Shown: positions 17,870 through 26,491 of the stretch, one piece after another
Layout: every line of letters begins with the position of its first letter
Numbering within the stretch: position 1 is the stretch's first letter
Assembly (NCBI GenBank): GCA_018655015.1
Contig: JABIKK010000009.1
Location: forward strand, 1-64,000
Length of the DNA: 64,000 nt
Source: Candidatus Woesearchaeota archaeon
GTDB lineage: Archaea; Nanobdellota; Nanobdellia; SCGC-AAA011-G17; UBA489
Reading direction: 5' to 3'
Program-made: the position numbers and the translations under genes
Notes under the pieces: model-generated
The model's database searches: none
Told to the model about the DNA's origin: nothing
The model's input: the letters and a program-made list of their open reading frames with translations, nothing else

Positions 17870-18340
17870 TTAAATTGTCATATATGGTGACATTTCTCCA
17901 TCTGTTACTGCATAAATTTCAAAAGGAGCTAGTTTTGCCCCGGGCATTCCCGGTGATCCAGAAGGCATTCCTGGCATTGCAATTCCATCTATGTCTGGCC
18001 TTTCTGTAAGTAATTTGATAACTGCTTCATAAGGAATGTGTCCTTCAATAAAGTAATCTCCTATTACTGCAGTATGGCAACTTTGCATACTTAATGGAAC
18101 GTTATACTTGCTCTTAATTGTATTCATGTTTTCTGCATTGATGACTTCAACATCAAATCCTTCCCTGGTTAATCCTGCAACGTAGTTTCCACAACAGCCA
18201 CAATTTTTGTCTTTGTAGACCGTTATTTTTTCTCCATTGGTGATCGTATTGTCAACTTTGGGTGCCGAACTACATCCAGCTATGATTACCATCAAAGAAA
18301 GAAGAAGAGAGATGATGATTACTTTTTTCATCATCAACAT
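17870..18340 (-). CDS. DUF411 metal-binding lipoprotein
   Basis: About 154 residues: signal peptide with lipobox VIIAGCSS, then a DUF411 domain (TVYKDKNCGCCGNYVAGL, LSMQSCHTAVIGDYFIEGHIP, IDGIAMPGMPSGSPGMPG). DUF411 proteins are linked to copper or silver tolerance; the CGCCG site, a third Cys and the Met-rich loop would bind Cu(I). Start is one of several clustered codons; ATG at 18334 or 18331 after GGGGG is as likely as 18340. Confidence 0.9.
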   Translation of the reverse strand: MLMMKKVIIISLLLSLMVIIAGCSSAPKVDNTITNGEKITVYKDKNCGCCGNYVAGLTREGFDVEVINAENMNTIKSKYNVPLSMQSCHTAVIGDYFIEGHIPYEAVIKLLTERPDIDGIAMPGMPSGSPGMPGAKLAPFEIYAVTDGEMSPYMTI

Positions 18341-18564
18341 CCCCCTACCATTGTAGGTGCGGACTGAGGTGCTTTTGTAGCCCCTTGTGCGCCAGTGTTT
18401 GTTCTACTTGAAGCTGAGCTTACTCCGCCAAGAGCATTATTCAGTTCAATTTCATCTTTTATATCATCAATTTGAAATGCCTGAAGTGTTGAAAACACTA
18501 TCAAGACAATTGCCAAACCAATAAGTATATTGTTTGTATTTTCTACTTGTTTCTTTTTTGCCAT
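18334..18564 (-). CDS. small single-helix protein ending in MVGGC
   Basis: 76 residues from ATG at 18564, preceded by GGAGG. One membrane helix (NNILIGLAIVLIVFSTLQAFQ), then a Ser/Thr/Ala linker and the C-terminal MVGGC. Both the AFQI(D/S) segment after the helix and the MVGGC end match the larger upstream protein, so this looks like a duplicated copy lacking the Cys-rich middle. Function unknown; the terminal Cys may bind metal or be modified. Confidence 0.7.
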   Translation of the reverse strand: MAKKKQVENTNNILIGLAIVLIVFSTLQAFQIDDIKDEIELNNALGGVSSASSRTNTGAQGATKAPQSAPTMVGGC

Positions 18565-18566
18565 TC

Positions 18567-19286
18567 TTAACAACCTCCTACCATTGAACCACCAGAAGTT
18601 TGACCTTTCTCAATGCCTCTGTTTTCATTTGTGGTTAATGCAATTATGTTCACATCGATTCCCTTTGCTTCCATTGCTGCCGCCTTGGACTCATGGATTC
18701 CTGGGAAGAATAGGACTTTTAACTTTCCAACATCTGTTAGAATGTCTTCGTCACTCATGTCTGGGTGATTGATTAACAAATACTTTGTTATACCTCTCAT
18801 TGCAAAACTGTGTGCGCATCCGCATGCAGGACTACCGTTTTCAAATATAATTGATTTGGCTCCACAACAGAACTCACAAGACATTCCACCATTACTTTTG
18901 AAAAGTATTTGAACATATCTTTCAACTAAGTCACTTGGAAGTGTGATTGTTCTATCTAAGTTTCCTAGCATTGAAATAGCTGCATTTGCACTTGCAGGAT
19001 CATAAGGATCTATGTCATCATAACTAAAATCTAGTTCCTTACCCCAAACTTTTGGGACCCCTGTAGGGATTATATCGCTTTTAGCTTGTTTTGCTATTGT
19101 GCTAGAACCAGAACTACTTGTTCCCATGCTCATTGAACCCATATCTTTCATAGCACTTATTTGAAATGCATTAAAAGACATAAGAAGCATTGCAACAACC
19201 AATAATACTCTAGCTGCATTATTCTTATTTATTTTTATTTCTTTAATTCTGGGTTTTGTCCCAGATTTACTAACTTTAGTTTTCAT
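18567..19286 (-). CDS. membrane-anchored Cys-rich protein ending in MVGGC
   Basis: 239 residues: an N-terminal membrane helix, a Met-rich patch (MKDMGSMSMG), then a globular domain with GGMSCEFCCGAKSI and PACGCAHSFAMRGITKYL, ending SGGSMVGGC. The pattern (five Cys around a CCG and CGCAH) resembles the core of the Cys-rich protein at 16461 (HPCGECMG ... KYFAKAIAEKL), so both may be soft-metal carriers. It has its own promoter with a palindromic operator and a strong GGTGGTG site. Confidence 0.7.
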   Translation of the reverse strand: MKTKVSKSGTKPRIKEIKINKNNAARVLLVVAMLLMSFNAFQISAMKDMGSMSMGTSSSGSSTIAKQAKSDIIPTGVPKVWGKELDFSYDDIDPYDPASANAAISMLGNLDRTITLPSDLVERYVQILFKSNGGMSCEFCCGAKSIIFENGSPACGCAHSFAMRGITKYLLINHPDMSDEDILTDVGKLKVLFFPGIHESKAAAMEAKGIDVNIIALTTNENRGIEKGQTSGGSMVGGC

Positions 19287-19329
19287 ATTAACACCACCTT
19301 GGTGAAATTAGTGTAGATGAAACTGCTTA

Positions 19330-19338
19330 ACTATATAA
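19330..19338 (-). promoter_or_regulatory. TATA box for the Cys-rich gene cluster
   Basis: On the minus strand TTATATAG lies about 47 nt upstream of the ATG at 19286 and directly beside the palindrome at 19341-19356. It is the likely start of transcription for the genes from 19286 down to the copA region. Confidence 0.5.
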
Positions 19339-19340
19339 CT

Positions 19341-19356
19341 GTGAAACTAGTTTCAC
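19341..19356. promoter_or_regulatory. perfect 16-bp palindrome, probable metal-responsive operator
   Basis: GTGAAACTAGTTTCAC is fully self-complementary. It overlaps the stop codon of the winged-helix regulator gene and sits just upstream of the TATA box of the Cys-rich cluster, where a bound protein could block or recruit TBP/TFB. A related half-site (GGTGAAATTAGTG) lies at 19301-19313. The adjacent membrane-tethered regulator is the natural candidate to bind it. Confidence 0.65.
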
Positions 19357-19826
19357 TTAAGAACTACTAGATTGGCCATTCCTCTTCGTTTTCTTTCAAT
19401 GACTTTTTTGTTTTCTAATTTGTCTAATATTCTTGTTAATTGAACTTTCGAAATATCTAATTCTTTGATTAGGTCACTTTGGTACATTGAACCTTCATTT
19501 TCTTTAATTAGGCCTATCAGTTTTTGTTCATCTTCATTAAGATTTGAAAGGTCCACCTTTTTTTTGCTCTTTTTTTGAACTGTTGTCAGGTATATTCCGG
19601 ATGCGAATATTAAGAAAGATATACCAAATGCGATCATAATCAACCAAGAGGGGCTATTGTTTTTATGTGCTGGACACTCTTCCATATCTAATGTTGGATC
19701 AGATTCTACAATTTCACATAAGAATGCTCCTTGCTCATCAAGATTTACTTTAAGTGATGAAACAATGATAATAAGAAATATTGCGAAAACAATTAGAATG
19801 ATTCCTAAGCTTTTTTGATCGTTCAT
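19353..19826 (-). CDS. membrane-tethered winged-helix transcription regulator
   Basis: 157 residues: two membrane helices (about 8-27 and 58-80) enclosing an outer loop with two Cys (FLCEIVESDPTLDMEECP), then a cytoplasmic MarR/ArsR-like winged helix (SMYQSDLIKELDISKVQLTRILDKLENKKVIERKRRGMANLV). The layout suggests an outside signal (redox or metal through the Cys pair) relayed to DNA. It is a paralogue of the 21291 gene and lies beside the palindrome. Confidence 0.85.
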   Translation of the reverse strand: MNDQKSLGIILIVFAIFLIIIVSSLKVNLDEQGAFLCEIVESDPTLDMEECPAHKNNSPSWLIMIAFGISFLIFASGIYLTTVQKKSKKKVDLSNLNEDEQKLIGLIKENEGSMYQSDLIKELDISKVQLTRILDKLENKKVIERKRRGMANLVVLK

Positions 19827-20392
19827 CTTTTTTTACTAAGATTTACATTATTTAAGTTTGCCTGACAGGAAGAACATTCTTTTATGCTTGATCCAAGTGT
19901 AATTATCGCATAGGACAAAAGAATAATGCTTAGAATTCCTAACTCTATACCTTGGAAAGGTAGAAACGCTACAACGCTTCCCAACCCGAGAACTGATAGT
20001 AAACCAATGCCACAAGGCACACATACTGGTGCAGCAACACCAATAACTGCCCCAACTGTTCCAGATTTACTTATATTGCCTTTGACTACTCCATTGGACT
20101 TAATCTTGAAAATTATCAATGAAATTGTTACCCCCAAAAGGATGCTTATTAAGATTAAGATTGCGGTTGCATGTAAAAGGCCCCCAGTAATACCTTCTTT
20201 GTATAAACCTAAAATTAAACTAAAGTATTCAGGGGGACTTGTTTTTGTTAATAATGTTAACATTAATTTGAAGTTCTTTGATAGAATACTTAATGAAAAG
20301 AATATGAATGCTATACTTATAGTTATTAAGAAATACTTTTTTCTGGAAAGTATACTCTTTACTGAAGTCCAAGCTTGATTAATTTTTTTCAT
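19823..20392 (-). CDS. polytopic membrane protein with CxxC in a helix
   Basis: 189 residues with about five hydrophobic segments. The segment GAVIGVAAPVCVPCGIGLLSVLGLG holds an intramembrane-edge CVPC, and the C-terminal tail adds ECSSCQAN. It shows the same Gly-rich CxxC style as the other island membrane proteins and could move metal or electrons. It overlaps the regulator gene by 4 nt, forming a small operon with it. Confidence 0.65.
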   Translation of the reverse strand: MKKINQAWTSVKSILSRKKYFLITISIAFIFFSLSILSKNFKLMLTLLTKTSPPEYFSLILGLYKEGITGGLLHATAILILISILLGVTISLIIFKIKSNGVVKGNISKSGTVGAVIGVAAPVCVPCGIGLLSVLGLGSVVAFLPFQGIELGILSIILLSYAIITLGSSIKECSSCQANLNNVNLSKKR

Positions 20393-20419
20393 AAAAAAGA
20401 GAAAGGGGGATTTCTCCCC

Positions 20420-21148
20420 TTAATTTAAAGCTGCATCGATGGTTGTTTTGAACACACTAAATGGTTGCGCTCCAACAACTTTAACACCATTCACAAAGAA
20501 CGAGGGTGTTCCACTTGCACCTAACTTAGCTGCTTCTGCTGCATGTGATTGAACCTTGCTAGCCATATCTCCGTTGTCGAGACATGAATCAAATTCACCT
20601 TGGTCAAGTCCAATATTTCCAGCCAAGACTTTTAAGTTTGGTACTGCAATTCCTGCTTGGATTGCCATGTTGTCAAAGATTGCATCATGCATATCCCAGA
20701 ATCCGTCATTGCCGCCAACTTCTCCTGCACACTCTGCAGCCTCTGCAGCTTTTTGTGCATTCTGATGGAACGGTAATGGCAAGTGCTTGTATGCTAACTT
20801 AGCTTTACCTGTATCAATGTACTCTTTTTGGATTTGCCCTAATGTTTGTGTGTAGAATCTACCACAGAAAGGACATTCAAAATCAGAATATTCTATGATT
20901 GTAACTTTTGCATTCTTATCACCTTTAACATAAGCATCGCCAACATCTACATCTGCTACTGGAGATGGTGCTGAAGGAGCTGCCTGTGGTGCTGAAGGAG
21001 CTACTGCTTGAGAATCATCTGAAACAGAACCACCGTTACCACCAAAATATGTTAAAACAAAAAGAATACCGAAAACTAGTGTACCTAATTTCCATAAGGT
21101 TAATTCGTTAAATTCGATCTTAACGTTCTTACCTCTGTTTTTTTTCAT
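20420..21148 (-). CDS. DsbA-like thioredoxin-fold protein, membrane-anchored
   Basis: 242 residues: N-terminal membrane helix, a Pro/Ala/Ser linker (APSAPQAAPSAPSPV), then a DsbA/DsbG-type domain with active site FECPFCGRFY and cis-Pro loop GASGTPSFFVNG. It should form or isomerise disulfides outside the cell membrane. Ribosome-binding GGAG precedes the ATG. It probably serves the many exported Cys-rich proteins of the island, with the CxxC membrane proteins as possible partners. Confidence 0.93.
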   Translation of the reverse strand: MKKNRGKNVKIEFNELTLWKLGTLVFGILFVLTYFGGNGGSVSDDSQAVAPSAPQAAPSAPSPVADVDVGDAYVKGDKNAKVTIIEYSDFECPFCGRFYTQTLGQIQKEYIDTGKAKLAYKHLPLPFHQNAQKAAEAAECAGEVGGNDGFWDMHDAIFDNMAIQAGIAVPNLKVLAGNIGLDQGEFDSCLDNGDMASKVQSHAAEAAKLGASGTPSFFVNGVKVVGAQPFSVFKTTIDAALN

Positions 21149-21290
21149 GTTTATTTCTCCTATCTCTCTTGAGATTAATGTAAAATTTGTTAGTTTTTGT
21201 TTATTAATACTTATGTGTTAGAACTGTTGCCGTATATGTGGTTGTTTTTGTTAAAAAAGGATGATTTAAGTTTCTTTCCGTTCTTAGAGA

Positions 21291-21794
21291 TTAAATTGCA
21301 CTCTTTAGGTATACTGAAAGGGTTTTTCCCTTCGCTCTTCTTTCAACAATTCCTTTCTTTTCAAATCTTGAAAGAATGTCACTTAACTTAGATTTAGATA
21401 AATCTGTTCTTAATCTTAGTGTGAATTGAGTTATTCCTGGCTGATCTTTTACTGCTTTGATTACTTTTAATTCATTCTCATCTAACATTAGTTCGACTAT
21501 CTTCCATCTTTCATCGCTGGAAAGATCTTGTTTTTGTTGTTCTAGTTTTTTTAACCAGAATTCTTCTCCCCTGCTAAATATTAGTAAGTAGAATGCTAAT
21601 GAGAACATTGCGAAAATTAATCCTATTCCTAAATGTGAAGAGTTTAGTACAAATGATGCTTGAGAACACTCTTCTGTTTGGAAACACCCTTCTGAATTAG
21701 AAGAATCTTTTGTTTCTACTATGAAATTTATTAGAACTAAACCAATAATTATTGAAAATACAAGAATGGTAGCACCTAGTTTTTTTTGATTCAT
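21291..21794 (-). CDS. membrane-tethered winged-helix regulator (second copy)
   Basis: 167 residues with the same plan as the 19353 protein: helix, outer loop with two Cys (SEGCFQTEECSQ), helix, then a winged helix (FTLRLRTDLSKSKLSDILSRFEKKGIVERRAKGKTLSVYL). TTTTAAATAG on the minus strand gives a leaderless-type promoter. The two copies bracket the regulator/DsbA end of the metal island. Confidence 0.85.
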   Translation of the reverse strand: MNQKKLGATILVFSIIIGLVLINFIVETKDSSNSEGCFQTEECSQASFVLNSSHLGIGLIFAMFSLAFYLLIFSRGEEFWLKKLEQQKQDLSSDERWKIVELMLDENELKVIKAVKDQPGITQFTLRLRTDLSKSKLSDILSRFEKKGIVERRAKGKTLSVYLKSAI

Positions 21795-21887
21795 CTAGTA
21801 TTTTTTGTTGTTTTTGCTATTTAAAACTAACCTTAAACAAAAATGTTTATAAATAATGGTGAATTTGACTTTTTAGAGGGGTGTACT

Positions 21888-22664
21888 GTGACATTTGTAG
21901 ATTATGTGATATTTGCTAAGGATTATTTCCTGAGTGAGATATTTCCTCGTTTTCTAGAAATGATCTTTGTTACAATTCAAAAGAAAGAAACCCTAGAGAT
22001 TTTGATCCCATTATTGATTACATTGTTTTTAATTCAGCTTTATTTTGGAAGGAATAAGGATGAACAAATTGGATGGAATACGGCCTATGCTAATTGTATT
22101 GTATTACTTTTCGTTACTGCCCACTTAGGCACTTATGTTTATGAACAGTATGGATTAGATGCATTTTACAATCTTGGAAGCACAGCTTATTACAAAACTT
22201 TGTTTGTTTTAATATTGGGACTAGTTGCATTAAGTTTGATGTTTATAGATTACTTCCATTCAATTGATGAAAGGTTCTCTTTTTTGATGAGTAGTTCTAT
22301 ATTCATAGATGTAATTTCATTTATTGGTATTGTTTTAGTTTATAGTAGTATAGAATTTGATTGGATTACACTTTACGCTTCAATTTTTATATTTTTATTA
22401 GTTATTGTATTTTTTAAGATATTGAGGGCATTAGTTCCCCCTTCTGAATCAGCTGAAAAATATTTAGAAGAAAAAGAAGAAGAAAAAGAAGAGAGACTTA
22501 GATTAGTTAGACATAATATACTTGTTAAACAAAACAGATTTAGAAGGAAGTTTGAATGGGTTATGATTGCTGATAGGAAACTCGTTAACTGGGTTAGAAG
22601 AAGAAAGAATAAACTTAAAGAAAGTTGGGAAACTATCTTCGGCAGTAAAAAAGGTTTTAATTAA
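21888..22664 (+). CDS. five-helix membrane protein with basic coiled-coil tail
   Basis: 258 residues from GTG at 21888. The track start at 21843 lies on the TATA box (TTTATAAATA, 21846-21855), and GAGGGG precedes the GTG at ribosome-binding distance. About five membrane helices, then a strongly charged tail (EKYLEEKEEEKEERLRLVRHN, later VRRRKNKLKESW). No family recognised. Convergent with the TIM-barrel gene, with only one base between stops. Confidence 0.7.
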   Translation: MTFVDYVIFAKDYFLSEIFPRFLEMIFVTIQKKETLEILIPLLITLFLIQLYFGRNKDEQIGWNTAYANCIVLLFVTAHLGTYVYEQYGLDAFYNLGSTAYYKTLFVLILGLVALSLMFIDYFHSIDERFSFLMSSSIFIDVISFIGIVLVYSSIEFDWITLYASIFIFLLVIVFFKILRALVPPSESAEKYLEEKEEEKEERLRLVRHNILVKQNRFRRKFEWVMIADRKLVNWVRRRKNKLKESWETIFGSKKGFN

Positions 22665-24539
22665 TTATTCTAATGGTACTTCGGACCAGAGAGTCCAATC
22701 ATCTTTTGATGGAGCATAACTTCCTACAATAAAGCTTGGTGACTGTGTTCTTCCGAAGTAAGAGCCGGCTACATCTGTCCAAGTTTTAGAAGTTCCATCA
22801 ACTCTGTAAATTGGTGATCTTCCCGCCATTAATGCTGAGGACCATGCTCTGTGTAATTGTTTTTCTCTTTGCCCTCCTGGCTCTGCGATCATCTTTCCTT
22901 TGTAATCTTCTTCCTTTAGTATCTTGAAGAATTCTTGAATTGGAGTGTTACCTTCACCGATTTCAATGTGTTCGTCATGGTAACCAAAATTATCCGATAA
23001 GTGAACATGGCCAATTATTTTATCTTTTACTAATCCCCTAACGTTTTTATCCATCCATTTTGCAAAGCCTTTATCTTTGTCTTCGCCAGGCTTAGCCTTG
23101 TAGTATTTCTTCCACATGTTTAAGTGACCGATATCAAATGTCCCTTTGATGTGTTCTTCTGCAATTTTTGCAGCTTGGTGATTGCTTAAACTTGTATTTT
23201 GCCTTTGAAGATATTCCTGCATCCTATCTCTAGATTTAGAAATTACTTTTCTGTATTCTTTTGGATGTGAACCATACATTTCAACTGCCCAATTTTCTGG
23301 GGCAACGTATAAAGGTTTTTTTAATTTCTTTTTCTTTTCAATTTCAAACGCATTCATTGCGGCTTGTGCAATTGTATCTGCTTCTTTATCAACACCATAA
23401 TTGCTAATTTCTTCATATGCGGCAATATCTTCTTCTTCTTTTTCAATCTGCCTTGTGTATCCGATTACACCTGTTTCAAATATTTTCTTTTGTTGTTTGT
23501 AATATTCTACCTTTTCCTTAAGAAATTTTTCTGGATTTTCATTCATATCCTTCATTTCCTCTAAAGAAATTGCTTCTCCCCTTCTTGCTGATTCGGCTTG
23601 ACCCTGTTTTAATATATCATGAATCATTGATTGTGAGGCTTTACCATCCTTTGCTTCTTGGAATTCTTTTAACATCTTGCCATATTCTTTTTCTCTTTTG
23701 CCTAATCTTTTTGTAGAATCCATATATTCTTCTCTTCTTGCATAGGATTCTTCGCTTTGGGGTTTCTTTATTTCACTGAAGAAAAAGTTAAAGTGATTTT
23801 TGTATTTCTTTTGATCTTTATCTGTTAATTTCTTGAATTCATCTTCCATATCATCAATCGTTTTTGCTTCAACTTTGTAGTATCTCTCATCATCATCCAA
23901 TTCATATTCTCCTGTTCTCTTTCCCTTGTCATCTAGAACTGGAACTGGGAGAAATACGCTGTCTTCTCTACTAATTTGTTGTATTCTTCCTGTTTTTTTA
24001 TCAACGAAAAATAATGGTGCTTTTTGTTTTTCTTCTTTGTAACTTTCAAATTCTCCTTCTTTAGCTCCCTCTTTTACACCAGCATCATAAACAGGTCTTT
24101 GGAATCCATCTATATGAAATACAACAGGTCCACCACCTGCGACATCTGCTGCAAACTCTGAAGTTCTAGACATTTCATCAATTGCTTTTTGTCTTGCTTC
24201 GTCTGAAAAGTTTTGTCCTGTAAAACCTGAGAAAGATCCTCCGCCACCACCCATATTTGGCGTTGCGTGAATTGTAACATCTACTTCGTTAACTCTTGCC
24301 AACTCCTTCATTTCTTGTCTTTCGGTTTTAGTCCATGCTTCGGGAGATCCTTTTTGTTGACTTTTTCCTGGAGAATTAAAGAAGGTTAGCTCCATGTCGT
24401 TGGTTCCCATAAAAATTCCCGCTTTTAAATTCTTTAATGGGTCTCCGCCTAGAGAGTAACCTAGTTGAGAAGGATTTAGTTTAACTGTTTCCCTCTCTTT
24501 CTTGTTTAGTGAATTCCAATAATCTGTGTTGAAAATCAT
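22665..24539 (-). CDS. AP endonuclease family 2/sugar isomerase-like TIM barrel with long insertion
   Basis: 624 residues. The two ends build a xylose-isomerase/endonuclease IV-like barrel with putative metal ligands in VTIHATPNMG, VVFHIDGF, FDIGHLNMW, GHVHLSDN and MIAEPGG. Between about residues 165 and 400 lies a highly charged, coiled-coil insertion (KRLGKREKEYGKMLKEF, YTRQIEKEEEDIAAYEE) roughly doubling the usual size. It may act in DNA repair or sugar metabolism; the insertion may be a partner-binding arm. Confidence 0.75.
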   Translation of the reverse strand: MIFNTDYWNSLNKKERETVKLNPSQLGYSLGGDPLKNLKAGIFMGTNDMELTFFNSPGKSQQKGSPEAWTKTERQEMKELARVNEVDVTIHATPNMGGGGGSFSGFTGQNFSDEARQKAIDEMSRTSEFAADVAGGGPVVFHIDGFQRPVYDAGVKEGAKEGEFESYKEEKQKAPLFFVDKKTGRIQQISREDSVFLPVPVLDDKGKRTGEYELDDDERYYKVEAKTIDDMEDEFKKLTDKDQKKYKNHFNFFFSEIKKPQSEESYARREEYMDSTKRLGKREKEYGKMLKEFQEAKDGKASQSMIHDILKQGQAESARRGEAISLEEMKDMNENPEKFLKEKVEYYKQQKKIFETGVIGYTRQIEKEEEDIAAYEEISNYGVDKEADTIAQAAMNAFEIEKKKKLKKPLYVAPENWAVEMYGSHPKEYRKVISKSRDRMQEYLQRQNTSLSNHQAAKIAEEHIKGTFDIGHLNMWKKYYKAKPGEDKDKGFAKWMDKNVRGLVKDKIIGHVHLSDNFGYHDEHIEIGEGNTPIQEFFKILKEEDYKGKMIAEPGGQREKQLHRAWSSALMAGRSPIYRVDGTSKTWTDVAGSYFGRTQSPSFIVGSYAPSKDDWTLWSEVPLE

Positions 24540-24576
24540 GTGATTATTATAATTTTAAAACTAATAATTGTTTTGG

Positions 24577-26031
24577 TTACTCTGTTAGGAGTTTGTTTTG
24601 TTTTTTGAATATGTAATAAGCTAAGTAAGAGTCAACTTCTGCCATTTTTTTAGCTGCGCCCTTTTCTGATTCGTTTACTTTTTTACCTTTAAAAGTAAGA
24701 TCGACACCGGATATTTCCTTGAAGAAATCTCCTAGGGCTACAAACGGTTCTAGGAAGCCCTTTCTCAAATTCATTCTTTCTTTCTTTTCTTTAGGTTTCT
24801 TCTTTTTATGGATTTCAAAGGCACCACCAGCTTTTTCTAAGTAGTATGACAACTCTTCTCTTAGTGCTTCTATTGATGAGTCTACCACTGAAAGTAATTC
24901 AAGATCTGATTCATATAATTGTTTTTGATACTCTTCGAGTTGGTCTTTGCTAAGAGCAATTCCATCAATTAATATTTCTGTCTGGCCTCTGTGGATTGCC
25001 CCTTTTTGGTAATCTGATTGGAAGGACATATCTGGCATTGCTACAAAGTTAACTCTAACTCTTGTTATAGGGAAAAAATCTTTGAAATCCTTAGTTATTT
25101 TTCCTCTTGGAGTTGATTTTTCATATTTGCTTCTTACTGCTAAGAATTCTATTTCAACCTTTGAAGTCTCAAATGCTGCAAGGACATCTTTGTCAGTTGC
25201 AATACCATCTGTTTTCATCTGAAGACGTTTAATATTTTTTAAGTAAGGCCTTAACCAGTTTAGGTATAATCTAATTACTGAATAATGTTGTCTTAAGTAT
25301 CCTAGTTTGAATTTTTGTCCAACTAAAAGTTCTTTGTAGGTTTTCTTTCTCCAAATTAAATATTGTTTTAATTTTCTTCCTAAAACCTCTCTTACTTTTT
25401 TATTTATTCCATGTGAATCTTTTAGTTTTTTTACTTCTCTTTCTACATCTGAATCTGTTTTTGGATGTATTGTGAAGAATAAATCTGCTAAAGCTGCAAA
25501 TCCAACCTCTGAGGTTAAACCTAAAACTGAAGTTACATTTTTTATTCCACCTTCAACTTGATCAATCCAAACTGATTTTAAGTGCACTTCCGAACTGGTT
25601 CCACCTTTGTTTGCGTCTTCATAGAATTCTAATCGTTCTTCCATTATTCTTAAATCTCTAAGTAATTGGAACATTGCTTTTATCATTCCACCAACACTTT
25701 GCATTATTTGTTGGAACTTATCGATCTGTGCACCCTTTCTTTGTTCAACCGCACCCCAGTATGATGAAGTTTCTCCTGCAGTGTAGATATCTTTTGTTTT
25801 GATTATTTTCCCCTCTGGTTCAACTAATCCTCTTCCGAAAGGTATCGGATCTGTTAAAGCTCTTAGGACAGAAAAGTACTTTGCTTCTACACCTGTTTGT
25901 GCAGAGTCCATAACAATTCGATATTTAGCCTTTCCACCGAACTTGCCTTTTACAAGATTTTCAGTTGCAAACAAATCTTCTTCCTCTTCTGTTTCTTCTT
26001 CCTGTTTTTCCTCTTCTTTTAATTCTGGCAT
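24577..26031 (-). CDS. large hypothetical protein, helical and charged
   Basis: 484 residues, not recognised. It begins with an acidic stretch (EEEKQEEETEEEEDLFATENL) and is mostly helical, with no cysteines or membrane segments and a Lys-rich C-terminal third. A TATATAAAAG promoter on the minus strand, divergent from the 26111 gene, supports it. The TIM-barrel gene follows in the same direction after 37 nt, so they may be co-transcribed. Confidence 0.65.
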   Translation of the reverse strand: MPELKEEEKQEEETEEEEDLFATENLVKGKFGGKAKYRIVMDSAQTGVEAKYFSVLRALTDPIPFGRGLVEPEGKIIKTKDIYTAGETSSYWGAVEQRKGAQIDKFQQIMQSVGGMIKAMFQLLRDLRIMEERLEFYEDANKGGTSSEVHLKSVWIDQVEGGIKNVTSVLGLTSEVGFAALADLFFTIHPKTDSDVEREVKKLKDSHGINKKVREVLGRKLKQYLIWRKKTYKELLVGQKFKLGYLRQHYSVIRLYLNWLRPYLKNIKRLQMKTDGIATDKDVLAAFETSKVEIEFLAVRSKYEKSTPRGKITKDFKDFFPITRVRVNFVAMPDMSFQSDYQKGAIHRGQTEILIDGIALSKDQLEEYQKQLYESDLELLSVVDSSIEALREELSYYLEKAGGAFEIHKKKKPKEKKERMNLRKGFLEPFVALGDFFKEISGVDLTFKGKKVNESEKGAAKKMAEVDSYLAYYIFKKQNKLLTE

Positions 26032-26110
26032 AAAAATTTTCCTTCAATGGTTGTTACAAAAATCTTTTATATACTGAAACTTATAAATGTTGTCGTAAAG
26101 AGGTGTTAAA

Positions 26111-26491
26111 ATGGGGATATTTGGTAAATTATTTGGTCGAGGCCATGATGAAGTTAGTTCTGAATTACCTATGCTACCCGAAGGTGATCCTTGGGCTGCT
26201 GAACAAGGTTCTTGGGATAATCCAGGTTTAGCTGCAGAATCTAATCCTAACTTAGGACAAAATAATCCAAATTTGGGACAGAATTGGGGTTCGAGAGCAA
26301 ATGAAATGGAAAAGTATGATGTTCCTGATATGAATCCTCAGGTTAGTGGTGAAAGATTTTCTGGGAGTATTTCTCCTAAAGATATTCAATTAATAATGAG
26401 TAAGTTAGATTTGATTAGTAGCAGACTTGATAATTTAAGTAGAAGGCTGGAAGCATCTGAAATGGGAAAAAGAGAGAAAAATCTTTGGTAG
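26111..26491 (+). CDS. hypothetical protein with low-complexity middle and C-terminal coiled coil
   Basis: 126 residues: short N-terminal MGIFGKLFGRG, an Asn/Pro-rich centre with a tandem repeat (NPNLGQN twice), then a helix likely to form a coiled coil (DIQLIMSKLDLISSRLDNLSRRLEA). GAGGTG precedes the ATG and ACTTATAAAT gives the promoter. Such small adaptor-like proteins occur widely in DPANN genomes; function unknown. Confidence 0.65.
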   Translation: MGIFGKLFGRGHDEVSSELPMLPEGDPWAAEQGSWDNPGLAAESNPNLGQNNPNLGQNWGSRANEMEKYDVPDMNPQVSGERFSGSISPKDIQLIMSKLDLISSRLDNLSRRLEASEMGKREKNLW

